A stretch of DNA of 64,000 bases, taken from positions 1 to 64,000 of the forward strand of contig VXBP01000239.1 in the NCBI GenBank assembly GCA_013400115.1, written 5' to 3'. The notes below the pieces were generated by a model. The model was not told the origin of the DNA and did not search any database. It was given only the letters and a program-made list of their open reading frames with translations. The DNA comes from Rhinopomastus cyanomelas. Its lineage: Eukaryota; Chordata; Aves; Bucerotiformes; Rhinopomastidae. Shown one piece after another: positions 11,036 through 22,365 of the stretch. Numbering within the stretch: position 1 is the first letter of the stretch; every line of letters starts with the position of its first letter. The translations under genes were made by a program, and so were the position numbers.

Positions 11036-13317
11036 TCTAAGCATCTTTTCTTTTGGGATGGCATGGCAGTCATTTGTCCAGTTTAGCCAGAAGCTAGAGG
11101 ACTGGGATCTACTCACCCTTGAGTAGACCTACACACTGTGTTTCAAGCCAAAAACCAACCCAAATTGAAACTGGCTCTGGACACACAGGCAGAAGTCGAG
11201 AGGTTCATAACACTGTGCAGAACTCTGAGGCTCATGTTTGGCACCAAGGCTTGTCCTGGCCTGACCTTTGTTTGTGGCATGGAGAAATCCATACTTGGCA
11301 GCTCAGCTGACTCCCTTGCTCCATATCCTTGCCTGCACCCTGGCAACAGTGTGTGGCTGTTGTTGAGTAGACTGGCTGGTCAGGGACCTTCCTCAAAGAG
11401 ATCAGTCAAAACAATGTAGGAATTGTAAGCAGACAAGTTCCAGGCATCCCTTCACCAGCAAAAGTGACTACCTAGACTCTCTTTGTGGCTATAAGCAAAT
11501 CAAGTCATTTTTACTATCAGTGAAGCAATTTTTAGCAGCACTAAGGCCAATTGCCTGTTACAAGTCAGATGTATGGCAAGACACCAATAGATGTGTTCAC
11601 ACACACGTATGTAGATACCTACAGAAACCCCAACTTCCAGGTCTTCTCTGCAGTCCCACATGTTCAGCTCCTGTCTGTATGTGACTGCTCATCCCTGGCA
11701 TTCACCATTTGTTAACCCTTTCTGGAGGGTTAGGCAGCAAGTGGTATCTCTCTATAAAGTGTGAATGAAAACATGATGTCGTGAGGAACATCTGCCAAGG
11801 AAACCTTGTTCTCCTGGGTGTTAAGTTCTCACCAATTTCCTTGCAAGTGGAGTGGGAAGCTGGGATTGTAGGTGCTGGTCTCTGTTTCAGAAAGGCATGG
11901 TCTTTGCACTTACTTCTACAAAAGCTACAACTACTTTATGCCAGTGATTCCAAGGAGAAAAAAATTACTTTAAACAACTCTCATGATCAATAAACATGCA
12001 CCTCTTCTTTTTATTGTTGAAATTCTGAAATGCACATGAAGTGCTGGAGCACAGCTCCGATAAAATCCTATGAAAATCAGCAGTTTCTTCTTCAGCTGCA
12101 ATTTATTCCATTTGGCAGACACGTGCTAACGCAGGAAAGAGGGAGCTGGGGAGCAGGGGAAGATATTATTTTTTGTGTAAATCCAGAGATGAAAATACTT
12201 CATTACAAATATAATTTGCACAATAATAGAAATAAGTAAGTGCACTGCAGACTCTCTGGAGTGAAGCTCTTTCCTTCGCTCTTCGCCTCCCCACAAACTC
12301 TGACAGTCTGCTCATTAGCAGCGAATTGGATTTACATGCCATTTCGCAAGGAGAAGAAAGCACTGGTGTGTACGCTGTATAATAGGCACTGAGATTCTTG
12401 GTTTAATGCAGGTTGGAGGGTGCTTTGACATGAGGAAGTCTTTCCAGGGCGAATTAAGTTTCAATGACCTGTTCCGTTTTTGACAAGAGCCCACAGTAAA
12501 TCTGAGTTTGCCGCAGCAGTCTAGCTTTTGCTGATTTGGGGGACAATGCAGGCAGGGAACATTCTGCCAATAATCCAGGTAAAGCTCCGTTTTCTTTTTT
12601 TTTTTTTTGCACACTCAGCACCATTCTGGATCAAAGGGTTTGGCTCTAGGAAAGAACTGTGCAGCCCCCTTGTTAAAGCAGTGCCCTGGAATACGCCTTG
12701 CATCCTCCTGAAGGGGAGAGGGTGGTGGCAGTCTGGGGGGAGGAAAAGCAGACCAGGAAAATGCAGCGCATTCTTTTTCCAGAGCACTCATTACATGTCT
12801 GCCTTTCAAGGTGACTGAAATCGAAAGCCCAAATAGGAGCTGCTGTCTCAAAACATTTCTCAGGAATATTTTTCATTAGCTCGTACCGTTACACGCCGAA
12901 TCCCTTCTTCACCCTCACCCCGTCGTGATTTCTTTCACACATGAGGGAGGTGAGGGAATTTATCTGAATTAAAATCTATGCAAAGGCATCCTCAAAAGTC
13001 TCCCTAACAGAGGATGCTTTTCTCTTAGAAGCCATGATGGGGAGGCATATGCAGAATGACTAAGGCAGCCAATTAATATCTTACATAAACAGCAAGCAGC
13101 ACGAGAAGAAGGAGAGAGAGAAAGAAAAACGAGAGATTTGGGGTGGAGGAGGAAGGGGGGAAGGGAGGTTGTAAGTATAAAGTGTTTGCCTTAGGACTTG
13201 TCTTCAGTTACAGAACCAGACTCACATGACTGCAGCCTGGTTTGATGTGGTAATGAAGCATTGATCACAGGAAAAAGATGAAATGGCCTTTGCTCATTCA
13301 TTATTTTTATCTTCTAG

Positions 13318-13452
13318 CTGTGGAAGACAGAAAATTGTTCATAGGAATGGTTTCGAAGAAGTGTAATGAGAATGATATCAGGGTGATGTTTTCTCCGTTC
13401 GGCCAGATAGAAGAATGCCGAATCCTTCGGGGACCGGATGGGCTTAGCAGAG
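13318..13452 (+). CDS. CELF2: CELF2 coding exon (135 nt), first half of RRM2
   Basis: The exon follows the acceptor TTTTTATCTTCTAG and ends at donor GTGAGT. It encodes AVEDRKLFIGMVSKKCNEND and then the first helix and beta strands of RRM2, ending ...GPDGLSR plus one base. LFIGMV (residues 7-12 of the exon) is the RNP2 motif, with the conserved aromatic Phe that stacks on RNA bases. MVSKKCNEND and MFSPFGQ match CELF2; CELF1 has different residues at several of these positions. RRM2 together with RRM1 binds GU-rich (UGU-containing) RNA in introns and 3' UTRs. The exon starts and ends in phase 1. A purine-rich stretch (about 13095-13170) lies roughly 150 nt upstream. Confidence 0.97.
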
Positions 13453-14929
13453 GTGAGTGTGCAGTCTGTAAAGTCTCTTTCCTTAAGTGCTAATTGGGAG
13501 CTATGTGTCACAGCCAAGGTAGGCAGAGCCGCTATCTGCAGCTAGAGGTTACGCTGGAGTACGTCCCACGTGATGGAGGTATCCACATGAACTTTTCACA
13601 GTGACTGGAATTATCACCTTTTATTTCCAGTGTCAGAAAGGTCTCGGTGCCAACATATTAACTTGTGTTATCGCCCTGTTTATCAGCTGGAAAGGTTCCT
13701 TTGCACCCTGAGTAAACACCCTCAGCGTTCTGCTCTCACCAAATCAAAGATCTTTCCCTGACCCCGTTTCTGCTTGGTGGCATAAGGCCAACAAAAGAGA
13801 AATGGAAGGGCTGTAAACGACTGCTCGAACGCATCCAGGGTCATGGGAACTGGCCCGCGCTGTAGCACTATCTCCTTCATTCCTGTGTTTTCTGTAACTA
13901 CATGCAAAACATAGGTCTGCTGTAGCTAAAAACCAAAGAGCTTAACTGGAACCTGAGAGCTTTGCCTGGACAGAAGTTTGCAGAAAGAGCTTTGAAACCC
14001 CGTGCCTCTCTCACAACCCAAAACCCAGGGCAGAGGTGTGAGGCAGCGCTACCGAGAGCGGTCAAGTGGCTGACCTGAACTTAGGAAATGAAGTGCAGCA
14101 CAGACTTCAGTAGCTGGCGATCCCTCTTGAGTGCAAAAGTGCCTTTTTGGGGCTAGGACCTCTGAAAACATAGTGGAAGGGAAGGATGAATTCATACTGA
14201 TGATCCAGGCTGCATATTAACTCCATGGTATATGGACCCGAAACGGCTGTCAGAGTGCGGATCTTCTCAAAAAGTCAGTGTCAGGTGGTGCTGAGTGGAA
14301 TGAGAGCTGGTAGTCCTGTCTGTCAGTCTGGAAGGATGCTGTGGTACTAGCTATGGCTGCTCAACCACACAAGGACTAAAGTAATCTAAAGGGTGGAGCT
14401 GGGAAAACATCACTTCTGTTTCCATAGGAAAAACCCCAAAACAAACAGAAAGCACAGTTTATGCATTTTATTACATTTTCAAAAGGCACCATAAAAATAA
14501 TAGTACCCATTTTGCATGTAGATGTAGGTACAGATACAGATATTTTCCTTTACTTTTGGACCTTCTTGCTTCGAGTAGGCTATAGGGTCTGCAGTATTTT
14601 GTGCAACAGGTTGTGGTGGATCTTTCTGCTTTGTGTGCAGCCCAGCTTCTTTAAAATGCTTCTAAACTTCAGCAGGGGAAGTTGCAGGTATTCTTATATT
14701 TCACAGCCCTGCCTGAAAGCACTTACTGTGCTGCTTCTGCATAGTAAGTACTCATCGAAGAGACGTCCTGACGATAAATAGGGAGTCACGAGATAATTGC
14801 ACGTTTGCATTTATGCGTGCTTAGTCTGCAAACCAAAACTTCTGGAGCTGGAATGCAGCAGTCCCTTCAGGCATGGACAGCCTCAGGATCATGGCTTTTG
14901 TCTTGGGGAAGACACGGGGAAAGGTCTGA

Positions 14930-15132
14930 GGTTGGTGCCTGCAGCTCAGTAACTGAGGAGCCTGCCTTGGTTGATGAGGACTGGGTTAGGGATAAGCTGA
15001 GCAAACTGGAGGTACACAGATCTATGGGCCCTGATGGGATGCACCCGTGAGTTCTAAAGGAGATGGTGGAAGTCATTGCTAAGCCACTCTCCGTCATCTT
15101 TTCTAAGTCATGGGGATCAGGAGAGGTGCCAG
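14930..15132 (+). mobile_element. CR1 LINE internal fragment (reverse transcriptase, N-terminal side)
   Basis: Reads VRDKLSKLEVHRSMGPDGMH-P, a stop in place of Arg, then VLKEMVEVIAKPLSVIFSKS and WGSGEVP: the start of the CR1 reverse transcriptase domain. No 3' UTR or tail follows, so both ends are missing. This is unlike ordinary 5'-truncated copies and implies deletion or recombination after insertion. Confidence 0.88.
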
Positions 15133-17689
15133 CTGTTAACTGATGAAGCCGAGTGCTGTCATTGTCTTTCTAGACCCAACACTGAGGCAAAACAAATATT
15201 TCTAATTTTCAGCTATTTCATTTTTTTAAGTAGCATGGGGAAGGGCTGATGGGAGACACGAATAGGAAAGGAGCTAAATAGCTGCTGAAGCAACAAGATT
15301 TGGTTGTCAGATATTTTGAGCCCCACAAAGATTCAACTGACTCCTCAGCATCACCCAACAAAGCAATAGATCATTCTGGGGACCCACAGACATCCTGCTG
15401 CACACTTGCTGTTATTCAGTGGGCATTGGTCATTGTGTGAGCGTAGAAAAGCTAATGAAGAAATCAAACAGGGCAAGTTAGGCTGGTGGGGTGGGTTTAT
15501 TGCTGCTATTTTAAATAGCAATGTCACAATAATCAGAAGGTGACACACCAGGTCGGGCAGCAGAGCTGTAGACTTAAAGTTGTGCTCTCTTCTGCCAGAG
15601 GCTGGCAACCTCAGTCCAGGTAGGTCACACACCAGCTGTAGCAGAGCTGTATCCTCTCCACCACTCGGGTTTATTTCGGTCACCATCACGACCGATACTC
15701 TGTCACACCCTCACACATCATGCTTTGCTTAACCTGAATTGCTTTCCACACACCCGTGTTGACACTTGAAAATGAGTTCAGCTGTGCCAACCAGGTTTTC
15801 AGGCGGGCGTTTATCACTTTTAGAAGACCCCCACTCTGTGAGAGAAGGCAAAATGGTTGGTGTTGCAGCTGAAATGAAAAGTGCTAAGAAAGGTTGCTAG
15901 TGGAGGGAGCTTGGCTGAAAAAGCAGAGGGTGAAAAGCTTCATCGCTGAAGCCGGAGAGAGAATTTTTACAGTTAAAACTTTGCGGCGAGTTCCAATACT
16001 TAATGAGTTTTAATTCACCTCACCACTTCCAAGATGTTAATTCCCTTTGCCACAAACTGTTGGTTTCTTCAGCATTACTTGGGATGTACTTCTCTCATAG
16101 ACACAGAGGGGTGAATGAAAAATAGTTGCTGTCACAGGAAAAGATTGTCCTCACCACGGCAGAGCCTTCAGAACTCATGGTGCTCACAGCAGGGCAATGT
16201 ATGGTCCAATAAGCTCTGTTTGGCATCAATTTTAAAAATTGCCTAACAAGTGAACATCATGATGTCTCAAACAAAAAGGACTTGAACAGTGTATTCAGAG
16301 GTATTTACACCAACTTTGGAGTGTTGCTGGAGGGTTCAGGCAAATAGTCTTCATTAGCAGCAGGTAGCTGCAAGGAATAGACCCAGGTTGCACTGAATCA
16401 GCAGAACAATTTTGGTTTGTGCTGCTTTATTTATTTATTTTTCCTCCCGAGCAATGAGTGAAAACAGCTTCAGTTGACTTTTAGGCTGTGTCTTCACTAC
16501 AGCAGCAACCTTGCCGCTTGTACGGTAACAGTCTGGTCTGCTGTCAGCTCATAGCCAAATGTAGGGTTGTAGTGTGCCGCGTGGCTCCAGCAGCAAGGAG
16601 AAATCCTGTCCCGTGGCATCAAGGCAATCGTAACACTTCGTGATGAGTGTGATATAAGTGCTAAAGATAAGGAGAGGGAGGGAGATTGGACTGGTTGTTT
16701 CTATTGTAGTTTCTAGCCGAGAGCTGACAGAACTTTAATAAAGTCACACCCATTGCTGTCACCGCTGATAATGGACTGTCAGCATTTCCGCTCCAGATTC
16801 CTGTTGTCAGCTGTTTGAAACTCATCTGTAAAACAAGACCACAATAATGAAGCAAAGCTCCACTGATGGTGCAGTGTATTTTAAAGAAACTGGGATTATT
16901 TTTTGTCTCGAGTCATTTTTTTTGCCCCACTGTTGTTTGCTGCTGCATCTGAGAAGTAATTGTTGTCCGTATCTGTAACTTGTTCTATTCCGACCACCTC
17001 GAAGAAGTAGGAACAACAAAAAGGCATTGCCTTCCGAAGGCTCTGGGATAGTCCCTGTGAAATTAGTTGGCTGGCAGAGAGTAATTCCCGGCTGCAAAAA
17101 GTATTAAAAATAAAAATACCCTGTTGGCTGTAGAGATAAAGAAGCGAGGGACTCGACAGACACAGCGTCTGGCCTTCGCTTTAGCAGGGTTCACGGGACT
17201 ATCTAAAGAAGCTTGCTACCGCCTGTACTATATTCATTATTCAAAGGGAAGGAGTCAGCCTGCAGGGTTGTTTAATCCAGCACTTTTTCTGAAGAGCCAA
17301 GTGTGCTTTACAGAAATTCATGATTGCGATATCATGCGCTAAGCTTCATTATCATGAAAAGGCAGAAGTGGACTGCCTCAGATGAGTAAGATTTTAAATC
17401 ACTTATTGTAAACGGCTTAAAGGAAACTTTCAGACCTCCTGACTCCCAGCACTGCGTAATGTCTACTTGACCACAGATGCCAACACAGGCAGCCCCGCCA
17501 TGAGAGCTGGAGCGTGCAAAACCAGCCAGAAGTACCTGGGTTTGACTTGTAGCCATGCATGTGCTGGATTGAGTTGCCTGTCGTCATCATCTCTTGGGTA
17601 TCCCATTCCTTAAAATAAGGATGGCAAAGATCCTCTACCTTTGTAAAACACTCATTTGGCTTTAGATTAGTGGATCGCTATCTCTGTAT

Positions 17690-18110
17690 CGAGGATGATC
17701 AGAGGGCTGGAGCACCTCTCCTATGAGGCCAGACGGAGAGAGTTGGGGCTGTTCAGTCTGGAGAAGAGGAGGCTCCCAGGTGACCTTATTGTGGCCTTCC
17801 AGTATCTGAGCGGGGCCTACAAAAAGGCTGGGGAGGGACTTTTTAGGATGTCAGGTAGTGACAGGACTAGGGGGAATGGAGCAAAGGTGGAGATGGGTAG
17901 ATTTAGACTGGATGCAAGGAGGAAGTTCTTCTCAGTGAGAGCCTGGAATGGGTTGCCCAGGGAGGTGGTTGAGGCCTTGTCCTTGGAGGTGTTTAAGGGC
18001 AGGCCGGATGAGGCTCTGGCCAGCCTTGCCTAGGGTGGGGTGTCCCTGCCCACGGCAGGGGAGCTGGACCTGGATGATCCTGTGGTCCCTTCTAACCCAG
18101 ACTGACTGTA
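17690..18110 (+). mobile_element. CR1 LINE, second subfamily, ORF2 C-terminus with open frame
   Basis: Frame 17695-18033 is open for 112 codons: MIRGLEHLSYEARRRELGLF, LIVAFQYLSGAYKKAGEGLF, GSDRTRGNGAKVEMGRFRLD, ending at a stop that fits the ORF2 end. The short 3' UTR (CTGGACCTGGATGATCCTGT) differs from the common group here, so it is a different subfamily. Its tail is interrupted by the next CR1 at 18111. Confidence 0.92.
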
Positions 18111-18198
18111 TGACTTGGTCTAGGTGATCCTGCTGTGGCAGGGGGATTGGACTGGTTGATCTTTCGAGGTCCCTTCCGATCCCTAATGATTCTATGAT
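18111..18198 (+). mobile_element. CR1 LINE tail-only copy joined to the previous CR1
   Basis: GACTTGGTCTAGGTGATCC, CTGCTGTGGCAGGGGGATTG, then CTAATGATTCTATGATGATG. Only about 88 bp of CR1 3' UTR and tail, starting directly at the tail of the preceding copy. Confidence 0.9.
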
Positions 18199-19352
18199 GA
18201 TGAAAAATTCCAGTCTCATCCTTATCACGGGAGTACCACATAGCAAATTGTTCTTCTGTGTTGCTAAGCACAGATTTACATAAGAGATACCAGAAGGAAA
18301 GTCACCTGGTGAATGGCAAGTGCTGAAAAAACCTGCTAGTAACATGTATATATGGAGGTACCGTGATGGTCATGTAAGAACTCAAAATGTGTATTCCTGC
18401 ATCTTCTAGGCTCCTAATTGTATGATTTCTTTAAGTAATGACCAACAGGCACATAGGGCAAGTGGATATTTCTCCAGACATTGATTAGAAGGATTTCCTC
18501 CTCTCTTTCTTCATTTTAAGAGCAGGTTAGAAACGGCACAGAGAGTGATACCCTGGTCAGGCAATTTAATTTCATGAAAATCCATTCATAATTTTCAGAT
18601 TCAGGGGGTTTCTTGATTAGTTACTAGAAGTAGATCAGTATTTTCATCATGATTAATTACGATGAAGGGTAGATGAGGAGGTTTCATGCCTGTTTGTTTT
18701 CCTTTGTGGATATTTACTTCTCCTTGCTGAGCTAACGTAACGTGAAGTGCCAGCCACGGCAACAGCCTGAGTTAGGGGCCATCTACTGATCCGTGTGTCA
18801 GTGAGTGATGGGAAACAAGGACAGTGGAAGTGCTGAATCTGTAATTGTGTTTCTAAAGCACTTCCACCCGTTATTCCTTTTGCTGTTGCAATGTGGCAAC
18901 AACTTAATTTTTTCCCAATTATTATGACACATCTAATTTTCTTTTTCCCCTGCTGAAACTCTTTAGAAGCTGAAAAGCAACAAACAGATCCAAGTGACCA
19001 GTGTCCCTGCTGGTCTTTGGCCAGTAACTGCATCTCAGATTTCCATTACTGCAGCTTTGCAGCAATCCCTCCCTAGGGGGAAGTCTGAAATGAAATGATT
19101 TACCAGAGTTTTTATTCCAACAAGAGGGTCACAGAGGCACTGTTTGGGGCTCATTTGATTCTGGTTTTGTGTAAATTCCAGTTCCTGAAGTCTGTACTTT
19201 GCAGGGCAGTGGACTGTCCAATTAGAGATAAGTTGAGGGAGCCACAAACTTGAGGAAATGTCAAATCTAGGGTCTGTTATCTGGTCCTGAGTCAAGAAAA
19301 GTCAGTGAGCCAAAGAGATGCTTACAGGATGTTCCTCTTGTTGCCTTTATGC

Positions 19353-19535
19353 ACCTGACAGAGCACTGGAACAGGCTGCCCAGGGTGGTTGTGGAGTCTC
19401 CTTCTCTGGAGACGTTTAAGACCTGCCTGGGTGTGCTCCTGTGTGACTTGACCTAGGTGATCCTGCAGGGGGATTGGACTAGATGATCCTTCAAGGTCCC
19501 TTCCAATCCCTAATGATTCTGTGATTCCATGATAC
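19353..19535 (+). mobile_element. CR1 LINE, 3'-terminal 180 bp
   Basis: Begins in ORF2 (GACAGAGCACTGGAACAGGC) and ends CCTAATGATTCTGTGATTCC. The usual CTGCTGTGGCAGG stretch is shortened to CTGCAGG. Confidence 0.92.
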
Positions 19536-21468
19536 GCAGAAGCTGAAGAGCCTCGCTGTGACTTTCTCAAAACGCTTTACTCCGGGCTGAGTTGTCGTGT
19601 TTGATCTCAGACCTCTTGTTGTGTGTTCTAAGCAGTACTTAATGACCAAATGTCTGTGAAATAAACAATCTCCTGTTTTAATTTGTAGCTCATACGTATT
19701 TTAACCACCGAGACAGACGTGCGTGTGGTGTTTTAATTAGAAAGGGCTGTTTCCCAGTCTGTTCCTTCCTGCAGACTGCGCTGTGCTAGCACCGAGTGAA
19801 GAAGGGAAAGTCTGCTTTGCAGTCTCAGCCAGAAATATTTTAACACAACTAGAGCTTATTTTTATCGCGCTTCAATTTCAATAGCTTTTCATTTGAGCCT
19901 TATCTTTTCTTTAAATAGAGGCTTTCATCTCAGAGGATCCCAAATACTCCTTGCAGGAGTATTTTGGCAGCTTTTCGCTATTGTTTCTCCTCAGAAATGG
20001 AAGAAGAACCTTGTTTATGGTGAACTAGGAGGCTGTAGTGCAACCATTACACTTCCAGCTGTGCCGCCGCCATACACGGCTGCAATTGTTCAGATGACTT
20101 GGAAAATCGCTTGAGCCTTCCTCTGTGTCAGGGGGGTCACTGTGTTTTATTTTGTAAAAAATTGATTGCATCTACCTCTCTTTCATCTTCAGAACTTTAA
20201 AGCTGTGGTTTTAAACTTCCATTTTTAACTCTAGGCCTGATTCAAAAATGTCTGGGGGGGCTTTGCATCTCCCTTTGAGTTCACTGAGGGTTGAGGGAGC
20301 TTTAAAACCTCTGGTAGACCCCATTAGTTTTCTCAGGGAGGATTCTCATGTAGGTATGAAAACAGCCTTCTTACCTTGAGGCTTCCATACTTAAACATGT
20401 TTTGCAGCTCTCAAGTATTGACACATTGTTAGACTGCACGTGAACTGCTTGACTGGATGTTGAAAAACAGTCTGTGAAAGCCTGAGATGAGAAGAACTGA
20501 GTGAAGCAAGAGCTGGAATGGGCCAGTGCTGAGGTTTTTTAAATATTTCAAATAATTCCAGCGCTCGAGCAGGAAGCCCTGCGTTTGGCATGGGTCGAGG
20601 AAGGCACTTATCAAATTTCACAGCTTCTTCAAAATTCTCTTTCAGTTTGGGGTGGGAGGGGGTTAGGGACCATCCCTGTGCATTGAAATGTTCTCTCAGC
20701 TGAGATGGCAAATATGATAATGTGCTCCAAAATATCTTCAGCAACAGGGCTGGGTGCCTCCCTCCACTTCTGCCTGCAGGAGGAAATTACTTCCAGCAGC
20801 CTTTCCCCAGTCAATCATTTATCTGGTGTGGAAGATGTGAAGGCAGCCTTGCAGAAGCAGCTAGAACTCTTCCACTTCCTTTCTCCCTCTGCTTTTGTTT
20901 CTGTTAGTGATCCTTGATATTTTGAAACCACAAGTGATAAGCAGTTGCAAGGTGACTTGGAGGTCACCAAGAGGATATCTCCATTTTTTGTGACTAGGTA
21001 GCTGGTGGTCCAAAGTGAAGTAATTTTGAGGCATTAGCTATAGAAATGTGCCCCTCTCCCTGTTTTCTCTCCCAGCTAGCTCTGTAGCTCCAGTAAGAAG
21101 GGAGTAATTCAGGTGCTGGGACTCAGTATGGTAGAACAGAAATAGTTGACTGTTGGTTAAGATCTCAGCTCACGGCGCTACCATCGTTGTGGGGTTTCGT
21201 AGGGTGAGGTTAGAGGCCATGGAAACCTTTCTTGTTTCCTTGCACCATGAGGCATGAAATCTGATTAGTCTTGTCTTCTTATAATTGTGATTTATGGTCC
21301 TGAAGTTGGCAGTATGTTCCCAAAAGACCACCTGTATCCGTGAGATTCAGTCAGTGAGAGCATGCTGGAAAGAGTTTTCCCAGCCCTTCAGAAACTGCTG
21401 CAGCAAGAGTAGACGGTTGTTCAGACAGAGCTCATCTGGCTTAAACAAGTGAAATCCTTCGACACCAA

Positions 21469-21650
21469 CTCACAGAATCACAGAACATCAGGGATTGGAA
21501 GGGACCTCAAAAGATCATCTAGTCCAATCCCCCCACCACAGAAAGATCACCTAGATCAAGTCACACAGGGACATATCCAGGCAGGTTTTATACATCTCCA
21601 GAGAAGGAGACTCTACAACCCCCCTGGCATCCCGTTGCAGTGCAGCTCCT
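21469..21650 (-). mobile_element. CR1 LINE, 3'-terminal 180 bp
   Basis: Starts TCACAGAATCACAGAACATC, followed by AAAGATCATCTAGTCCAATC, AGATCACCTAGATCAAGTCA and the reverse complement of the ORF2 end. It lies about 140 bp from an opposite-strand CR1. Confidence 0.92.
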
Positions 21651-21789
21651 GACTAAATTCTAAGTATTCAACAAAACCACCCTCCTGAAGAGCATAAGTA
21701 CCCTATATAGGAAAGTGAGGGTGATGCCACTGAGAATATTACAAACATCTCAGAAAGAATAGTTTTTCTGGATATCTAAATTATATATG

Positions 21790-22365
21790 TAAGCTCAGTG
21801 GTTGAGGTCCATCCATGGACTGGAGGATGGGGTTAGGGATAAGTTGAGCAAACTGGCTCTACACAAATCCATGGGTCCAGATGGGATGCACCCGTGCGTA
21901 CTAAGGGAGACAGCAGAAGTCATTGCTAGGCCACTCTGCATCATCTTTGCTAACTCATGGGGATCAGGAGAGGTGCCTAGGAACTGGAGGATAGCAAATG
22001 TCACTCCAGTCTTCAAAAAGGATAAGGAGGACCCAGGTAACTATAGACCGGTCAGCTTTACTTCCATCACAGGAAAGGTAATGGAACAATTTGTCCTAGA
22101 GGGTGTCTCCAGGAACATCAAGGACAGGAGGATCATTAGTGACCAAGGGGAAGTCATGCTTGACCAGCCTGAAAGCCATTTATGAGAGCATAACCAGATG
22201 GATAGATGATGGCAGAGCAGTGGATGTGGTCTATCTTGGCTTCAGCAAAGCATTTGACACAGTCTCACATCCTGCTGTGGCAGGAGGATTGGACTAGATG
22301 ATCTTTCAAGGTCCCTTCCAATCCCTAATGATTGTATGATTCTGTGATTCTATGATTCTATGATA
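21790..22365 (+). mobile_element. CR1 LINE with internal deletion and mutated reverse transcriptase
   Basis: Reverse transcriptase from LSKLALHKSMGPDGMHPCVL through NWRIANVTPVFKKDKEDPGN-YRPVSFTSITGKVMEQFVLE to AVDVVYLGFSKAFDTVSH. A +1 frame shift lies between about 22150 and 22200 (frame 21802 onward passes to frame 22103 onward). At about 22272 the sequence jumps straight to the 3' UTR (CCTGCTGTGGCAGGAGGATT), so the rest of the enzyme is deleted, or a tail-only copy joins here. In motif A the first catalytic Asp (L-D-F-S in active LINEs) is Gly. Confidence 0.93.

Larger units (their letters stand above)
3629..13317 (+). other. CELF2: CELF2 intron between the 49-nt and first RRM2 exons
   Basis: A 9.7-kb intron, GT at 3629-3630 and AG at 13316-13317. 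It carries an older minus-strand CR1 (4043-4770), a plus-strand CR1 3' end beside a palindrome (7078-7530), a degraded CR1 (7863-7960), the tRNA-CR1 SINE (8710-8889) and a small CR1 piece with an undetermined base (10958-11035). The gaps 4771-7077, 8890-10957 and 11036-13317 have no repeat I recognise. The last of these contains a T-rich acceptor-like site near 12618. Confidence 0.85.
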
